DNA from: Nitrososphaerales archaeon | Lineage (GTDB): Archaea > Thermoproteota > Nitrososphaeria > Nitrososphaerales > CADDZS01 | DNA length: 34,749 nucleotides | Direction of reading: 5' to 3' | Assembly (NCBI GenBank): GCA_030041355.1 | Contig: JASHNZ010000079.1 | Span: forward strand, 1 to 34,749 | Position numbers and translations under genes: made by a program | The notes under the pieces: generated by a model | Seen by the model: only the letters and a program-made list of their open reading frames with translations | Database searches by the model: none | What the model was told of the DNA's origin: nothing | Part shown: positions 15,007 to 23,009 of the stretch, one piece after another | Layout of the letters: each line of letters begins with the position of its first letter | Position numbering within the stretch: position 1 is the stretch's first letter

Positions 15007-16050
15007 TTGCTGGTTAGAGAAGCTGAAATGGAAAAGGCAAGAAACGTGCCAAAGGCTATCTCGGTCAAGAATCTGACAAAAATCTACGGAAATGGATTCA
15101 AGGCAGTTGACGATATTAGTTTTGAAGTCAACGAAGGAGAAATTTTTGGACTGCTGGGACCAAATGGCGCCGGGAAAACCACGACAATCAAAATACTAAC
15201 GACTATGATTAAACAAACATCAGGCTCTGCCGAAGTTGCCGGGAGAAATGTCAACGCCAACCCCAAGGAAGTGAGACAAGTAGTTAGCTACGTCCCTCAG
15301 GCAATATCTGTCGACGGAGATCTTTCTGCTTATGAAAACTTGCTTGTTTTCGGAAAACTGTTCTACGTTAATCGGTCTGACCTGAATTCACGCATCGAAT
15401 CAGCTCTTGAGTACATGGGCTTGTCTGAAAGGAAAGATGACCTCGCGAAGCATTTTTCCGGAGGCATGATGCGAAGACTGGAGATTGCTCAAGCGCTTGT
15501 CAACCGACCCAAGGTAATGATTCTTGATGAGCCTAGTCTTGGTCTAGACCCGTCTTCGAAGAAACAGATAGTGGATTATATCAAAAAGGTCAACAAAGAA
15601 TTCCAGACAACGGTTCTGATAACGACCCATGACATGATGGAGGCTGATGAACTTTGTGACAAGATTGCGATAATGAATGCGGGAAGGATTTCGATAATTG
15701 GAGCTCCTCAGGAGCTGAAGAAATCAGTGGGAGGCGACGTAATTACAATTACTTTGTCAAAGGGGTCTTCAGTGACGCAAGTGCTTGGCATTTCGATCCC
15801 TCTCATTTTAGGAAACATCGCATCGAATGACGGGAGCACTTTGAAAATTGTTTGTGAGAATGGCGAGCACGCAATTCCCCGGCTTTTAGAGTACTTTGAG
15901 AAAAACTCCCTTTCAGCAGATGCTATCTCGCTGAGCAAACCCACTCTCGATGATGCCTTCATGAAGTACGCGAAGGCTTCTCTCGATTCCAGTAGGGATT
16001 ATGGAGACACACGTGCCACTAGAAGATCCTTCGCGAGGCGTTCCGGCTAA
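15007..16050 (+). CDS. ABC transporter ATP-binding protein, DrrA-like
   Basis: 347 residues. Walker A is GPNGAGKTT (51-59), the Q-loop Q98 lies in SYVPQAIS, the signature is FSGGMMRRLEIAQAL (from 150), Walker B is KVMILDEPSLGLD (169-181, catalytic E175), and the switch H208 is in TTHDM. The MMRRLEIAQAL signature and the C-terminal extension (DAFMKYA) are typical of the daunorubicin-resistance (DrrA) type of ABC-2 exporters. The start may be TTG 15007 or ATG 15028; nothing conserved lies between. It ends with TAA immediately followed by the permease start, so the two form a tight operon. The exported substrate cannot be inferred: drug, lipid or glycan are all possible. Confidence 0.95.
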   Translation: MLVREAEMEKARNVPKAISVKNLTKIYGNGFKAVDDISFEVNEGEIFGLLGPNGAGKTTTIKILTTMIKQTSGSAEVAGRNVNANPKEVRQVVSYVPQAISVDGDLSAYENLLVFGKLFYVNRSDLNSRIESALEYMGLSERKDDLAKHFSGGMMRRLEIAQALVNRPKVMILDEPSLGLDPSSKKQIVDYIKKVNKEFQTTVLITTHDMMEADELCDKIAIMNAGRISIIGAPQELKKSVGGDVITITLSKGSSVTQVLGISIPLILGNIASNDGSTLKIVCENGEHAIPRLLEYFEKNSLSADAISLSKPTLDDAFMKYAKASLDSSRDYGDTRATRRSFARRSG

Positions 16051-16830
16051 TTGGTCCAAAATCAAGTAGTCCGATTTGCTTCGAGTGTGCTTACGCTCGG
16101 GGAAATGGAAGCTAGAAAAATCAGACATGATTCCACGGAGCTGTGGATGAGGGCGATTCAGCCAGCTCTGTGGCTCACAGTATTCGGAACAATTCTGGGT
16201 GCGATTAGAGGACTTGCACCAAGTGGCTACACGTACACACAGTATATTGCGCCTGGGGTTCTTGCACAATCCGTGCTGTTTGTGGCCATTTTTTACGGCA
16301 TACTGATCGTATGGGAAAGAGATTTTGGATTACTAACCAAGCTCCTCTCGACCCCTTCACCGAGATCTTCAATCATAGTTGGTAAGGCCCTTGCCGCGGG
16401 GGTAAGAGGGATCTTTCAGGGAATCGTGATAGTAGCCCTGGCCTTAATATTAGGAATAAATCTGCGCTTCGACATTCTAGATGTTCTCGGTGTGCTTGTT
16501 GTGGCAGTGCTTTTCGCGATGTGTTTTGCTTCGCTTTCAATGATCCTCGCGTCCCTGCTAAAGACTCGAGATAGAATGATGGGAATAGGTCAGGCGATAA
16601 CTATGCCCCTATTCTTTGCAAGCAACGCGATCTATCCCATAAGCCTGATGCCAAAGGCCCTGCAGTACATTGCGCTAGGAAATCCCATGACGTACGTCGT
16701 TGATGCGATGCGAGCGATGCTTCTTACCGGGAACTATTCCGGCCTTCCAACGGATATCTTCGCATTGCTAATTTCAACGACAATTATGATCGTTATCGCT
16801 TCGCTGACTCTGAAGCGCCTTATTGAATAG
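16051..16830 (+). CDS. ABC-2 type permease, DrrB-like
   Basis: 259-residue integral membrane protein with six hydrophobic segments (about 32-50, 65-88, 108-130, 140-165, 175-195, 233-252). The ABC-2 permease landmarks are YIAPGVLAQSVLFVAIFYG, the coupling-helix region WERDFGLLTKLLSTPSPR, and PLFFASNAIYPISLMP followed by NPMTYVVDAMR. It is the membrane partner of the preceding ATPase. The start is TTG directly abutting the TAA of the ATPase gene, with no spacer, which implies translational coupling. Expected stoichiometry is two permeases with two ATPases. Substrate unknown. Confidence 0.94.
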   Translation: MVQNQVVRFASSVLTLGEMEARKIRHDSTELWMRAIQPALWLTVFGTILGAIRGLAPSGYTYTQYIAPGVLAQSVLFVAIFYGILIVWERDFGLLTKLLSTPSPRSSIIVGKALAAGVRGIFQGIVIVALALILGINLRFDILDVLGVLVVAVLFAMCFASLSMILASLLKTRDRMMGIGQAITMPLFFASNAIYPISLMPKALQYIALGNPMTYVVDAMRAMLLTGNYSGLPTDIFALLISTTIMIVIASLTLKRLIE

Positions 16831-16854
16831 GATCCGTCAGACTAATACGCGCTC

Positions 16855-17838
16855 GTGTCCAAAGAGTTGAATAATCGCTCTATGGCTGGAGCCATGAAAC
16901 GCCATAGAGTTCTGGGAGAGTCCAATTTGGAGAAGGGCCAATTCACGGATGGAACGCTCCTGAAGTGGTTTCTTCCCTACGTCCTCGTCGCATCTCTGCA
17001 ATATCAATTCACCAAAGACGCACTGTACTATGCGTCTCCCTTCGTTCTGATGTCTTTCCGGTACATCCTCGTAGGGGCTATTTTCTACTTTCTTGGCGGG
17101 AGAAAGTTTCAGCTGGATAGAGATACGATACTGGTAGCTTTCTTCGCATCATTCAGCTCCATCTTTTGGGCAATTGGGTTGTCGACCGTTGCCTCTGGAG
17201 ATTCTGCGGTTCTAAGCTACACAATGCCTCTCTTCGCAATCCCAATTGCTTACGTATTGATTAGAGAAAGAGCAACGCACAAGGAAGTCGTGGGAGCTCT
17301 AATCGGATTCGGAGGAGTCGTCGTCTATTCGACAACTTTGAGTCATGGTTCTCAATTTGTGGGCGCATTGTACACAATTCTCGGTGCTGTTTTTTGGGGC
17401 GGGTACAGTGTTTACTATCGCAAGCTTCGAGCCAAGAAACCCATTCCGATTTTGACAACTCAATTCCTACTTGGATCTATCCCGTGTCTTGTCGGAGCGG
17501 TATTCTACCCGCAGGCAAGATTTACTCTCAACCTCGTTGGCGACCTAATCTATATTGTGATTTTTACAGGCGTAGTTCAGTTCTATCTCTGGAATGGACT
17601 CTTGAGGCGCGGGAGAGTGGGACGAATAACGACATTGGCTTTTGCAGTGCCGGCTGTTACTATCCTTATAGACTACATCCGGGGAATTTCGGTACCAACT
17701 ACTTACTCATTGGCTGGTGCAGTATTGATGTTTGTAGGAATTTTCATCTCAAATTGGCACAAGGGCGAAACATCTGAAAAAGAGGATCGATCGCTGGCTC
17801 ATTCCGACTACCAAAGCAAGGAAAACAGTTCCAAATAG
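16855..17838 (+). CDS. EamA/DMT-family transporter
   Basis: 327 residues with about ten hydrophobic helices in two EamA repeats. The first repeat includes FVLMSFRYILVGAIFYFLGG and FWAIGLSTVASGDSAVLSYT, and ends with an ERATHKEVVGALIGFGGVVV-type segment. The second includes ALYTILGAVFWGGYSVYYRK and LAGAVLMFVGIFISN. Such proteins export metabolites or amino acids or move nucleotide sugars; the substrate is unknown here. The hydrophilic N-terminus of about 38 residues and the C-terminal charged tail are probably cytoplasmic. Start GTG 16855; an ATG nine codons on is an alternative. It follows the permease by 24 bases and precedes the reductase-like gene by about 8 bases, so one transcript is likely. 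Confidence 0.9.
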   Translation: MSKELNNRSMAGAMKRHRVLGESNLEKGQFTDGTLLKWFLPYVLVASLQYQFTKDALYYASPFVLMSFRYILVGAIFYFLGGRKFQLDRDTILVAFFASFSSIFWAIGLSTVASGDSAVLSYTMPLFAIPIAYVLIRERATHKEVVGALIGFGGVVVYSTTLSHGSQFVGALYTILGAVFWGGYSVYYRKLRAKKPIPILTTQFLLGSIPCLVGAVFYPQARFTLNLVGDLIYIVIFTGVVQFYLWNGLLRRGRVGRITTLAFAVPAVTILIDYIRGISVPTTYSLAGAVLMFVGIFISNWHKGETSEKEDRSLAHSDYQSKENSSK

Positions 17839-17846
17839 CTGAATTG

Positions 17847-18974
17847 ATGGTTGATTCACTTTTTCAAGAGGAACGGCAGTTACTTGAGGATGCACTATGG
17901 GCTAAGAAAAGGGTAAAACTCCGGAAAAATGATTGGGAAGTGGATCAAAATTTGGAAAAAATCAAAGCTCTTAGCTTTGGTGTCGGTGTGATCGGTTCGA
18001 TGCTCGCAAGGACGATTATCGAGCAAAAAAAAGATTGGCTGGAGATTGTCGGCGCAGTAGATATTGACCAGACGAAGGTTGGAGTGGATTTAGGTAGGTT
18101 GGTGGGTTTGTCGGATTGCGGCGTAACTGTTCAGAAAGATGCGACTAAAGCGATAAACGAAACGAAACCCGATGTAATCCTTCACACGACCTCAAGCTAT
18201 CTGGAAAGGACCTTTCCTGAGTTAAGGCTCCTGGCGGAGAACGGAGTCGATATAGTCTCCTCGTGCGAAGAGTTGTCCTATCCTTACGCAACCAATCGGA
18301 GTATGGCAGAGGATCTTGATGCCATTGCCAAAAAAAGTCAAGTTAGTATTCTAGGAACAGGTATCAATCCGGGGTTTTTGATGGATGCGTTGCCCATTTT
18401 GCTTACAGCTCCGTGCATCAGCATAAACAAGATCCACGTCGAAAGGCAAATGAATGCTGCCAATAGGCGCATTCCGTTTCAGAAAAAAATAGGAGCTGGA
18501 CTCTCCGAAGAAGAATTTAGAGCAGCAATTAGAAACAAAACAATCTCAGGGCATGTCGGACTGTTACAATCAATTTCAATGCTCGCTGATTCTCTCAGGT
18601 GGAAACTTGATGATATTGAGATCGAAGAGCCAGTACCTGTAATTTTGAATAGAGAAGCCAAGAGCGACTGGATTACTGTGCAGAGAGGAAAGGTTGCCGG
18701 TTCAAGGCAACGCGCATTTGGAGTTGTCGGAGGAAAGAGGATCATCGATTACGAATTCTCGGCATACATCGGAGCTGAAGAAGAGTTTGACATGGTGGGA
18801 ATCCAAGGAGTCCCGAACGTCTCCTTCAAATCAAATCCTTGCGTGAACGGAGATCACGGCACGATCGCCATGCTAATCAACATGATACCAAAAGTCCTTG
18901 AGGCTCCTGCAGGACTTCTAACCATGAAGGATTTGCAGCTGCCTTCAGCTGCAAATATGAAGATTCCTGATTAG
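17847..18974 (+). CDS. Dihydrodipicolinate-reductase-like / 2,4-diaminopentanoate-dehydrogenase-like enzyme
   Basis: The Rossmann region is KIKALSFGVGVIGSMLAR, then EIVGAVDIDQTKVGVDLG, DVILHTTSSYLE and VDIVSSCEELSYPY. A GTGINPGFLMDALPI motif follows, with the substrate-binding domain after it. The NPGF motif and overall order resemble the 2,4-diaminopentanoate dehydrogenase (Ord) family of oxidoreductases, which are distant DapB relatives. The exact substrate is not determinable. About 35 residues before the Rossmann strand are non-homologous looking, so the true start could be GTG 17940 or TTG 17952 instead of ATG 17847. It directly follows the EamA gene, suggesting that the exporter and enzyme share a pathway, perhaps amino-acid metabolism. 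Confidence 0.8.
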   Translation: MVDSLFQEERQLLEDALWAKKRVKLRKNDWEVDQNLEKIKALSFGVGVIGSMLARTIIEQKKDWLEIVGAVDIDQTKVGVDLGRLVGLSDCGVTVQKDATKAINETKPDVILHTTSSYLERTFPELRLLAENGVDIVSSCEELSYPYATNRSMAEDLDAIAKKSQVSILGTGINPGFLMDALPILLTAPCISINKIHVERQMNAANRRIPFQKKIGAGLSEEEFRAAIRNKTISGHVGLLQSISMLADSLRWKLDDIEIEEPVPVILNREAKSDWITVQRGKVAGSRQRAFGVVGGKRIIDYEFSAYIGAEEEFDMVGIQGVPNVSFKSNPCVNGDHGTIAMLINMIPKVLEAPAGLLTMKDLQLPSAANMKIPD

Positions 18975-18980
18975 CTGTCC

Positions 18981-19856
18981 TTACTTTGGAGAGTTTTTCT
19001 CAATCACGCGATCATTGTGAGGTCTGGAGTCTACGACCTCGTGATCAGCTTCAGGCAGTTCATACCACTTTACTTTTTCTCCGACTCTCGCCCTGACTTT
19101 CCACCGGAAAGATTTTGGCTCTGAATCGAGGGTCTTCCAGAGCGCATCGATCTTTGACTTCACATGAGCCTGCCCATTGGGAGATGGGACGTAATTTGGA
19201 AGAGCTGATGAAATCCGTTCAAGATTCAAAGTGATTGTCCTCCACAACCCCCAGTCGTCGCTGCACAATTTTGCAATATACTTCTCATTGATGAGATTTG
19301 GTCCGTCGCTCGCGCCTATCTCATGATCTGTGAACATTGCAATCACATCTCTGTACTCTCTCTCTGTTATTTCATAAACCTGCAATTTAGTTAACAGCAG
19401 ATCAGCTAATGGTAGAGTCAAGCTGTCAAGCTTAAGGCGATCGGTAAAGTCGAACTTATGGCACATTTCAAATTCATTTAGGAAAATGTCCACGCGTCTT
19501 TCATTTTCAATGTCGTTGAAGATCAGCCTCCTGAACCCCTGCATTGTGTTAAACGTCGTCCTCGGCGTATATCCTCCATCGGAAAAAAGATTTTGAATTT
19601 CCTTGCGCTGTTTGCGGATTCCTACAAAGTCGATATCCACGTAATTCCTTTTCAAACCTTCCCTCACAGAGCTCGGACAACGCAGTCTAAACGCAATGCC
19701 TCCGAGGAGCCGCAAGGTAATTCCTCGCTGGTTGGCGAGTGCGACCAGACGCTCTGCTTCCTGAACGGGATCTTTTTCTGGCAATTTTTTTGTCTTCGGT
19801 TGGATCCTAGTGTTTTCTCCCGTCAGCCCATAAGTATATGATAAACAAATCTTCAC
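18981..19856 (-). CDS. Nucleotidyltransferase-fold protein
   Basis: Up to 291 residues. A GG-x-A helix motif LRLLGGIAFRLR (about 49-60) is followed by VDIDFVG (73-79) with the two-Asp DxD arrangement of the polymerase-beta-like superfamily. RRVDIFLNEFEMCHKFDF has the third Asp, and LPLADLLLTKLQVYEITEREYRD continues as in the AbiEii/MNT-like and kanamycin-type nucleotidyltransferases. Function is unknown: it might modify RNA or small molecules. No antitoxin partner gene adjoins it. The start is uncertain: GTG 19856 gives a long N-terminus, while TTG 19784 (24 codons on) lies nearer the conserved core. It is convergent with the reductase gene, only 6 bases apart. Confidence 0.75.
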   Translation of the reverse strand: MKICLSYTYGLTGENTRIQPKTKKLPEKDPVQEAERLVALANQRGITLRLLGGIAFRLRCPSSVREGLKRNYVDIDFVGIRKQRKEIQNLFSDGGYTPRTTFNTMQGFRRLIFNDIENERRVDIFLNEFEMCHKFDFTDRLKLDSLTLPLADLLLTKLQVYEITEREYRDVIAMFTDHEIGASDGPNLINEKYIAKLCSDDWGLWRTITLNLERISSALPNYVPSPNGQAHVKSKIDALWKTLDSEPKSFRWKVRARVGEKVKWYELPEADHEVVDSRPHNDRVIEKNSPK

Positions 19857-20064
19857 AATTCATAATGTCTGTCTGAATTCCGGAGTCTTCTGCCGAGTAT
19901 CGAACGAAAGCCCATATTACTATTTCCTCTCCCAGACCATAGGAGGTTTGCGCAGGGTCTCTGTCAGGTTAGAGAATTCCCCAAACCTAATGGCATCGCA
20001 CCCAAAGGAAGCAATGGCGTTACGCTTAGGTAGTGCTCGTCTCGATTGAGCTCGAGAAGTGCTG

Positions 20065-20826
20065 ATGAGCGACCCAAACGGCTGGGAGAGTCTTTCTGAA
20101 TGGTACGACCGAAAGCAAGGCGATAGCGGCGATCTTTGGCACAGATCACTAATTGACCCTGTTCTTATCAAATTAATTGGAAGTTCAACCAACCGCAATA
20201 TTTTGGATCTTGGGTGTGGAAACGGATACCTTTCCAGAAGATTCGCCAAGGAAAGAGCGATAGTAACAGCAATCGATTCCTCCGCTTCTATGATAGCACA
20301 CGCAAAAATGCACGACCCGAACAATGAACTTGGAATATCGTATCAGGTCGGCGAGGCCCATAACCTCGGTTTTCTAAATGACGAAACCTTTGATGTTGTT
20401 TTTGCGAATATGACTTTGATGGACATAGAAAATGCCGAAGGAGCTATTCGAGAAGTAGCGAGAGTACTAAAAGAGAAGGGCCGGTTCGTGGCAAGCCTAT
20501 CTCACCCCTGCTTCGACAATGGAAAGATGTCTAGCTGGCTTCTGGAAAAGTCCTTTCTTTCAAGCATCGTTTACAGAAAAATTACGGCTTACAAGCAACT
20601 ATCATTCGAAGATTATCCTTGGAAGGTTTCAGAGAATGAATGGAGATGGACAAGGGGTTATCATAGGCCGCTTAGTTGGTATTCAAGAATTCTAACGCAG
20701 TTCGGCCTTGCCATCATCGCTCTCGAAGAACCTGAGCCTACCGCCGAGTTCTTGGAGAAAGAAGAACAAGGCCCGTGGTTTCTTCAAGTGCCTCTTCACT
20801 TGGTAATTGAGGCGCTAAAGTTGTGA
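20065..20826 (+). CDS. Class I SAM-dependent methyltransferase
   Basis: 253 residues with motif I NILDLGCGNGYLSRRF (about 45-60), the acidic end of strand 2 AIDSSASMIAHA, and the post-motif FDVVFANMTLMDIENAEGAIREV. The region RVLKEKGRFVASLSHPCF is typical of the Methyltransf_11/25 family, and the C-terminal half carries an aromatic-rich segment (ENEWRWTRGYHRPLSWYSRI). It resembles small-molecule methyltransferases of the UbiE/SmtA type; substrate unknown. The start is ATG 20065, and GTG 20059 is two codons earlier. Its 3' end overlaps the convergent zinc-ribbon gene by 12 bases. Confidence 0.88.
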   Translation: MSDPNGWESLSEWYDRKQGDSGDLWHRSLIDPVLIKLIGSSTNRNILDLGCGNGYLSRRFAKERAIVTAIDSSASMIAHAKMHDPNNELGISYQVGEAHNLGFLNDETFDVVFANMTLMDIENAEGAIREVARVLKEKGRFVASLSHPCFDNGKMSSWLLEKSFLSSIVYRKITAYKQLSFEDYPWKVSENEWRWTRGYHRPLSWYSRILTQFGLAIIALEEPEPTAEFLEKEEQGPWFLQVPLHLVIEALKL

Positions 20827-21543
20827 TCCACTAGTGGGACTAGTCGCATCCGCGCCTGCATTTTCAGGTTTAACATTAGGAATTTTCGTCTTTAGCCAAG
20901 CTGAAAGATATGTTCCATCGGCAAGCTTAGGATCTCCCGGAATCACTATGCCCCTCGGCCCAAAGCGGACTCCTTCTTGGCTTTTCAAATCTACTCTGAA
21001 GCTGTTCCTGTACTTTTCTGCAGACGCGAGGTCGGAATAGTTAATCTGTTGAGAGTTTCTCCTTGTGACTCTTAGAAAGTACGAATCATAGAATTCGAAC
21101 TTGGGTCTGAACAATAAGCCCAAGATCATGGGAACTGCTATTATGACAGCTATAACGGCAATATAGACGAGACCGTATGCTCCTAGACCGAATGCGAGCG
21201 CAAAAAACGCGATGAATACAACGTATACCAGAGCATTAATGACACTTCTCCAGGGCGATTGTTGAACCACAGCGACGGGTTGACCTCCTATTGAAAGAGG
21301 GATGGTGGGTTGATTCGTGACTTGATCCGTCATCTTCGTCTCAGGAACGGTCGGAGTTTTGTTGTATGTAGACCACGAGCTCGATCCAGAAGAGTCGGAA
21401 TTAGACACGCTCGGACCCGAACCAAATGAAGGCGTTGAAGTATCGATAAGAGAAGCACCGCAATTCGAACAACTATAGGAGTTTTTGGGGTTTTTTGCAC
21501 CGCAGTTTGGACAGATTATAGAGGCCACGGTCATAATAGGCAT
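20815..21543 (-). CDS. Zinc-ribbon membrane protein with C-terminal globular domain
   Basis: 242 residues. A zinc ribbon IICPNCGAKNPKNSYSCSNC (C11, C14, C25, C28) is followed by a Ser/Pro/Thr-rich disordered linker (about 30-90). Two hydrophobic helices come next (about 97-117 and 120-142, FIAFFALAFGLGAYGLVYIA), and then a strand-rich soluble domain from FEFYDSYFLRVTRRNS to the end. The C-terminal domain has a PH-like look (alternating strands, YSDLASAEKYRNSFRVDLK). The function is unknown. It may sense or anchor partners at the membrane. It lies upstream of nothing on its strand but follows htrA about 180 bases downstream. Confidence 0.7.
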   Translation of the reverse strand: MPIMTVASIICPNCGAKNPKNSYSCSNCGASLIDTSTPSFGSGPSVSNSDSSGSSSWSTYNKTPTVPETKMTDQVTNQPTIPLSIGGQPVAVVQQSPWRSVINALVYVVFIAFFALAFGLGAYGLVYIAVIAVIIAVPMILGLLFRPKFEFYDSYFLRVTRRNSQQINYSDLASAEKYRNSFRVDLKSQEGVRFGPRGIVIPGDPKLADGTYLSAWLKTKIPNVKPENAGADATSPTSGSQL

Positions 21544-21720
21544 CTTAGCTTGGGCTTATCAAACTTATTGCCCGAAAGAAGTGAATGGTATTGGGTCATT
21601 CGGCGACTTGCAGTTGAAACCTGAGGTTTCGGATATTGTCAAACTGAGAAGCGCTAAACTGGGAGATGGTTTGGAAGGGGGTCCTGTACCGCAAGTCACA
21701 ACTAATGTTGCTGATTTGGT

Positions 21721-22689
21721 CTAACTTTTACTATACAGTCTTGCAGGCATTTCCATAAGGCGGAGAGAGATCTCAATTTCCCTTCCTTGTCTGATTATTT
21801 TCAACCGAATGCCTGAACCCACAGCGAGCCTTGCGAGGTCGGAAAGGAGATCCTTCATCTTCTCCGTTTGATGGCCGTCAATCATGGTTATTACGTCGCC
21901 TTCCCGCAATCCCGCCTCATCTGCCGGACTATATCTTGAAACTCCGATGATCATGACTCCGCTATCAACTCCTAGATCGTAGCGTCTAGAAATAGATGCG
22001 TTCACGTCAACTGCGGAGATTCCAATCCAAGGTCGGATCACCTTTCCTTTCTCGAGTATCTGATTGGCCACATGTCTAACCATGTTTATTGGAATGGCAA
22101 AGCCCATTCCGTTTGCATATGGAATTATAGCGGAATTGATCCCAATTATTTCGCCTTGAAGGTTCGCCAAAGGTCCTCCGCTATTACCCGGATTTACCGC
22201 GGCATCAGTTTGAATGAAACCCTCAAAGATGAAATCGGCACCGGGCAGAGGCCTACCTAAGGCGCTCACTAAGCCGAGAGAAACAGTTGGTCCTCCGGGA
22301 AGTCCCAAGCTATTTCCAATTGCGAGGGCAATCTGACCTACTTTGAGATGCTCGGAGTCCCCTAATATTGCATGAGGCAAGTTTCTCTCATTTGTTTCCA
22401 ATTCCACTATGGCGATGTCTGTTGCCTCATCAGAGCCCATCACTTTGCCCTTGAATACTCTCCCGTCCTTGAGGGTAACTGTGACAACATCAGCAGAGTC
22501 AACGACATGGTTGTTCGTAATAACATGCCCGACAGAGTCGATAATTACTCCAGAACCAGATCCCTCTACTGGTATCATTCCCCCGAACCTAGGGCTTCTC
22601 GCAAAAACCGTTGCTTCTATGCTAACTACAGATTCACTAAGCTTTTCAACTGCCTGTGTGATTTCTTCTTCCATTCCAGCCAGTGTCAT
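21721..22689 (-). CDS. Trypsin-like serine protease, HtrA/DegP family, with PDZ domain
   Basis: The 322-residue protein has the S1C protease triad: His61 in VITNNHVVDSA, Asp91 in SDEATDIAIVELET, and Ser170 in NPGNSGGPLAN. One PDZ domain follows (about residues 225-310; GVSRYSPADEAGLREGDVIT). There is no N-terminal signal or TM segment, so it is predicted cytoplasmic, unlike bacterial DegP. It probably degrades or refolds damaged proteins. The nearby 5' region carries a double dyad (22732-22763) that could regulate it. ATG start. Confidence 0.95.
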   Translation of the reverse strand: MTLAGMEEEITQAVEKLSESVVSIEATVFARSPRFGGMIPVEGSGSGVIIDSVGHVITNNHVVDSADVVTVTLKDGRVFKGKVMGSDEATDIAIVELETNERNLPHAILGDSEHLKVGQIALAIGNSLGLPGGPTVSLGLVSALGRPLPGADFIFEGFIQTDAAVNPGNSGGPLANLQGEIIGINSAIIPYANGMGFAIPINMVRHVANQILEKGKVIRPWIGISAVDVNASISRRYDLGVDSGVMIIGVSRYSPADEAGLREGDVITMIDGHQTEKMKDLLSDLARLAVGSGIRLKIIRQGREIEISLRLMEMPARLYSKS

Positions 22690-22731
22690 TTTATTATCAA
22701 ATCTCTGGTATTGGCTAGCCTCCTGATTTGT

Positions 22732-22763
22732 TGACTAGCTGTTGAGGCAAGTTAGTCACAGCT
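22732..22763. promoter_or_regulatory. Interlocked inverted repeats upstream of htrA (possible operator)
   Basis: Two dyads interlock: TGACTA (22732-22737) with TAGTCA (22753-22758), and AGCTGT (22737-22742) with ACAGCT (22758-22763). They lie 43-74 bases before the htrA ATG, overlapping a TATA-like CTTATAGC read on the minus strand. This is the place for a repressor or heat-shock operator, but no regulator is known. Confidence 0.3.
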
Positions 22764-22932
22764 ATAAGATACTCGTGTTTTGATCTACACTTGATAAACG
22801 GCGTAGGATTTCATGCGTTAGTGACGGAGTTTTCTAACCACTTACAAGAACCGCTCAAATTGTCTTTCTCTGTTCTTCCATCAAGTTCGAGTTTTGCATC
22901 CTACAAGTATTCCCTGTCCGTAAGAAATACCG

Positions 22933-22955
22933 TTGCTACTGTTGTAAAGTAGCAA
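22933..22955. repeat. Perfect 7-bp hairpin downstream of ttuA
   Basis: TTGCTAC (22933-22939) and GTAGCAA (22949-22955) pair around a 9-nt loop. No clean T-run follows on the minus strand, so a terminator role for ttuA is only a possibility. Confidence 0.3.
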
Positions 22956-23009
22956 TATTTCTTTGGACGGAACGCGATTAGTATTGAGTCGATAAGGAAA
23001 CCAGACTGA

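Larger units (their letters stand above)
22690..23009. other. Intergenic region between htrA and the tRNA thiolase gene
   Basis: About 320 bases without a supported gene. Near its left end is a double inverted repeat (22732-22763) followed by GCTATAAG, which may hold htrA's promoter. A perfect 7-bp hairpin TTGCTAC/GTAGCAA with a 9-nt loop lies at 22933-22955, about 55 bases beyond the ttuA stop. Confidence 0.5.

Noticed and set aside
19985..20031. ACCTAA/TTAGGT inverted repeat with a 35-base loop and inner GCGTTACGC
   Set aside because: Not a tRNA fold and the stem is only 6 bp; likely chance.
19920..20324. Minus-strand frame of 134 codons
   Set aside because: Antisense shadow of the methyltransferase start; composition rich in Arg, Ser and Leu with no motif.
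21485..21724. Plus-strand frame of 79 codons between the zinc-ribbon gene and htrA
   Set aside because: It overlaps the zinc-ribbon coding start antisense and matches no family. The later half reads somewhat protein-like, so it is only weakly excluded.
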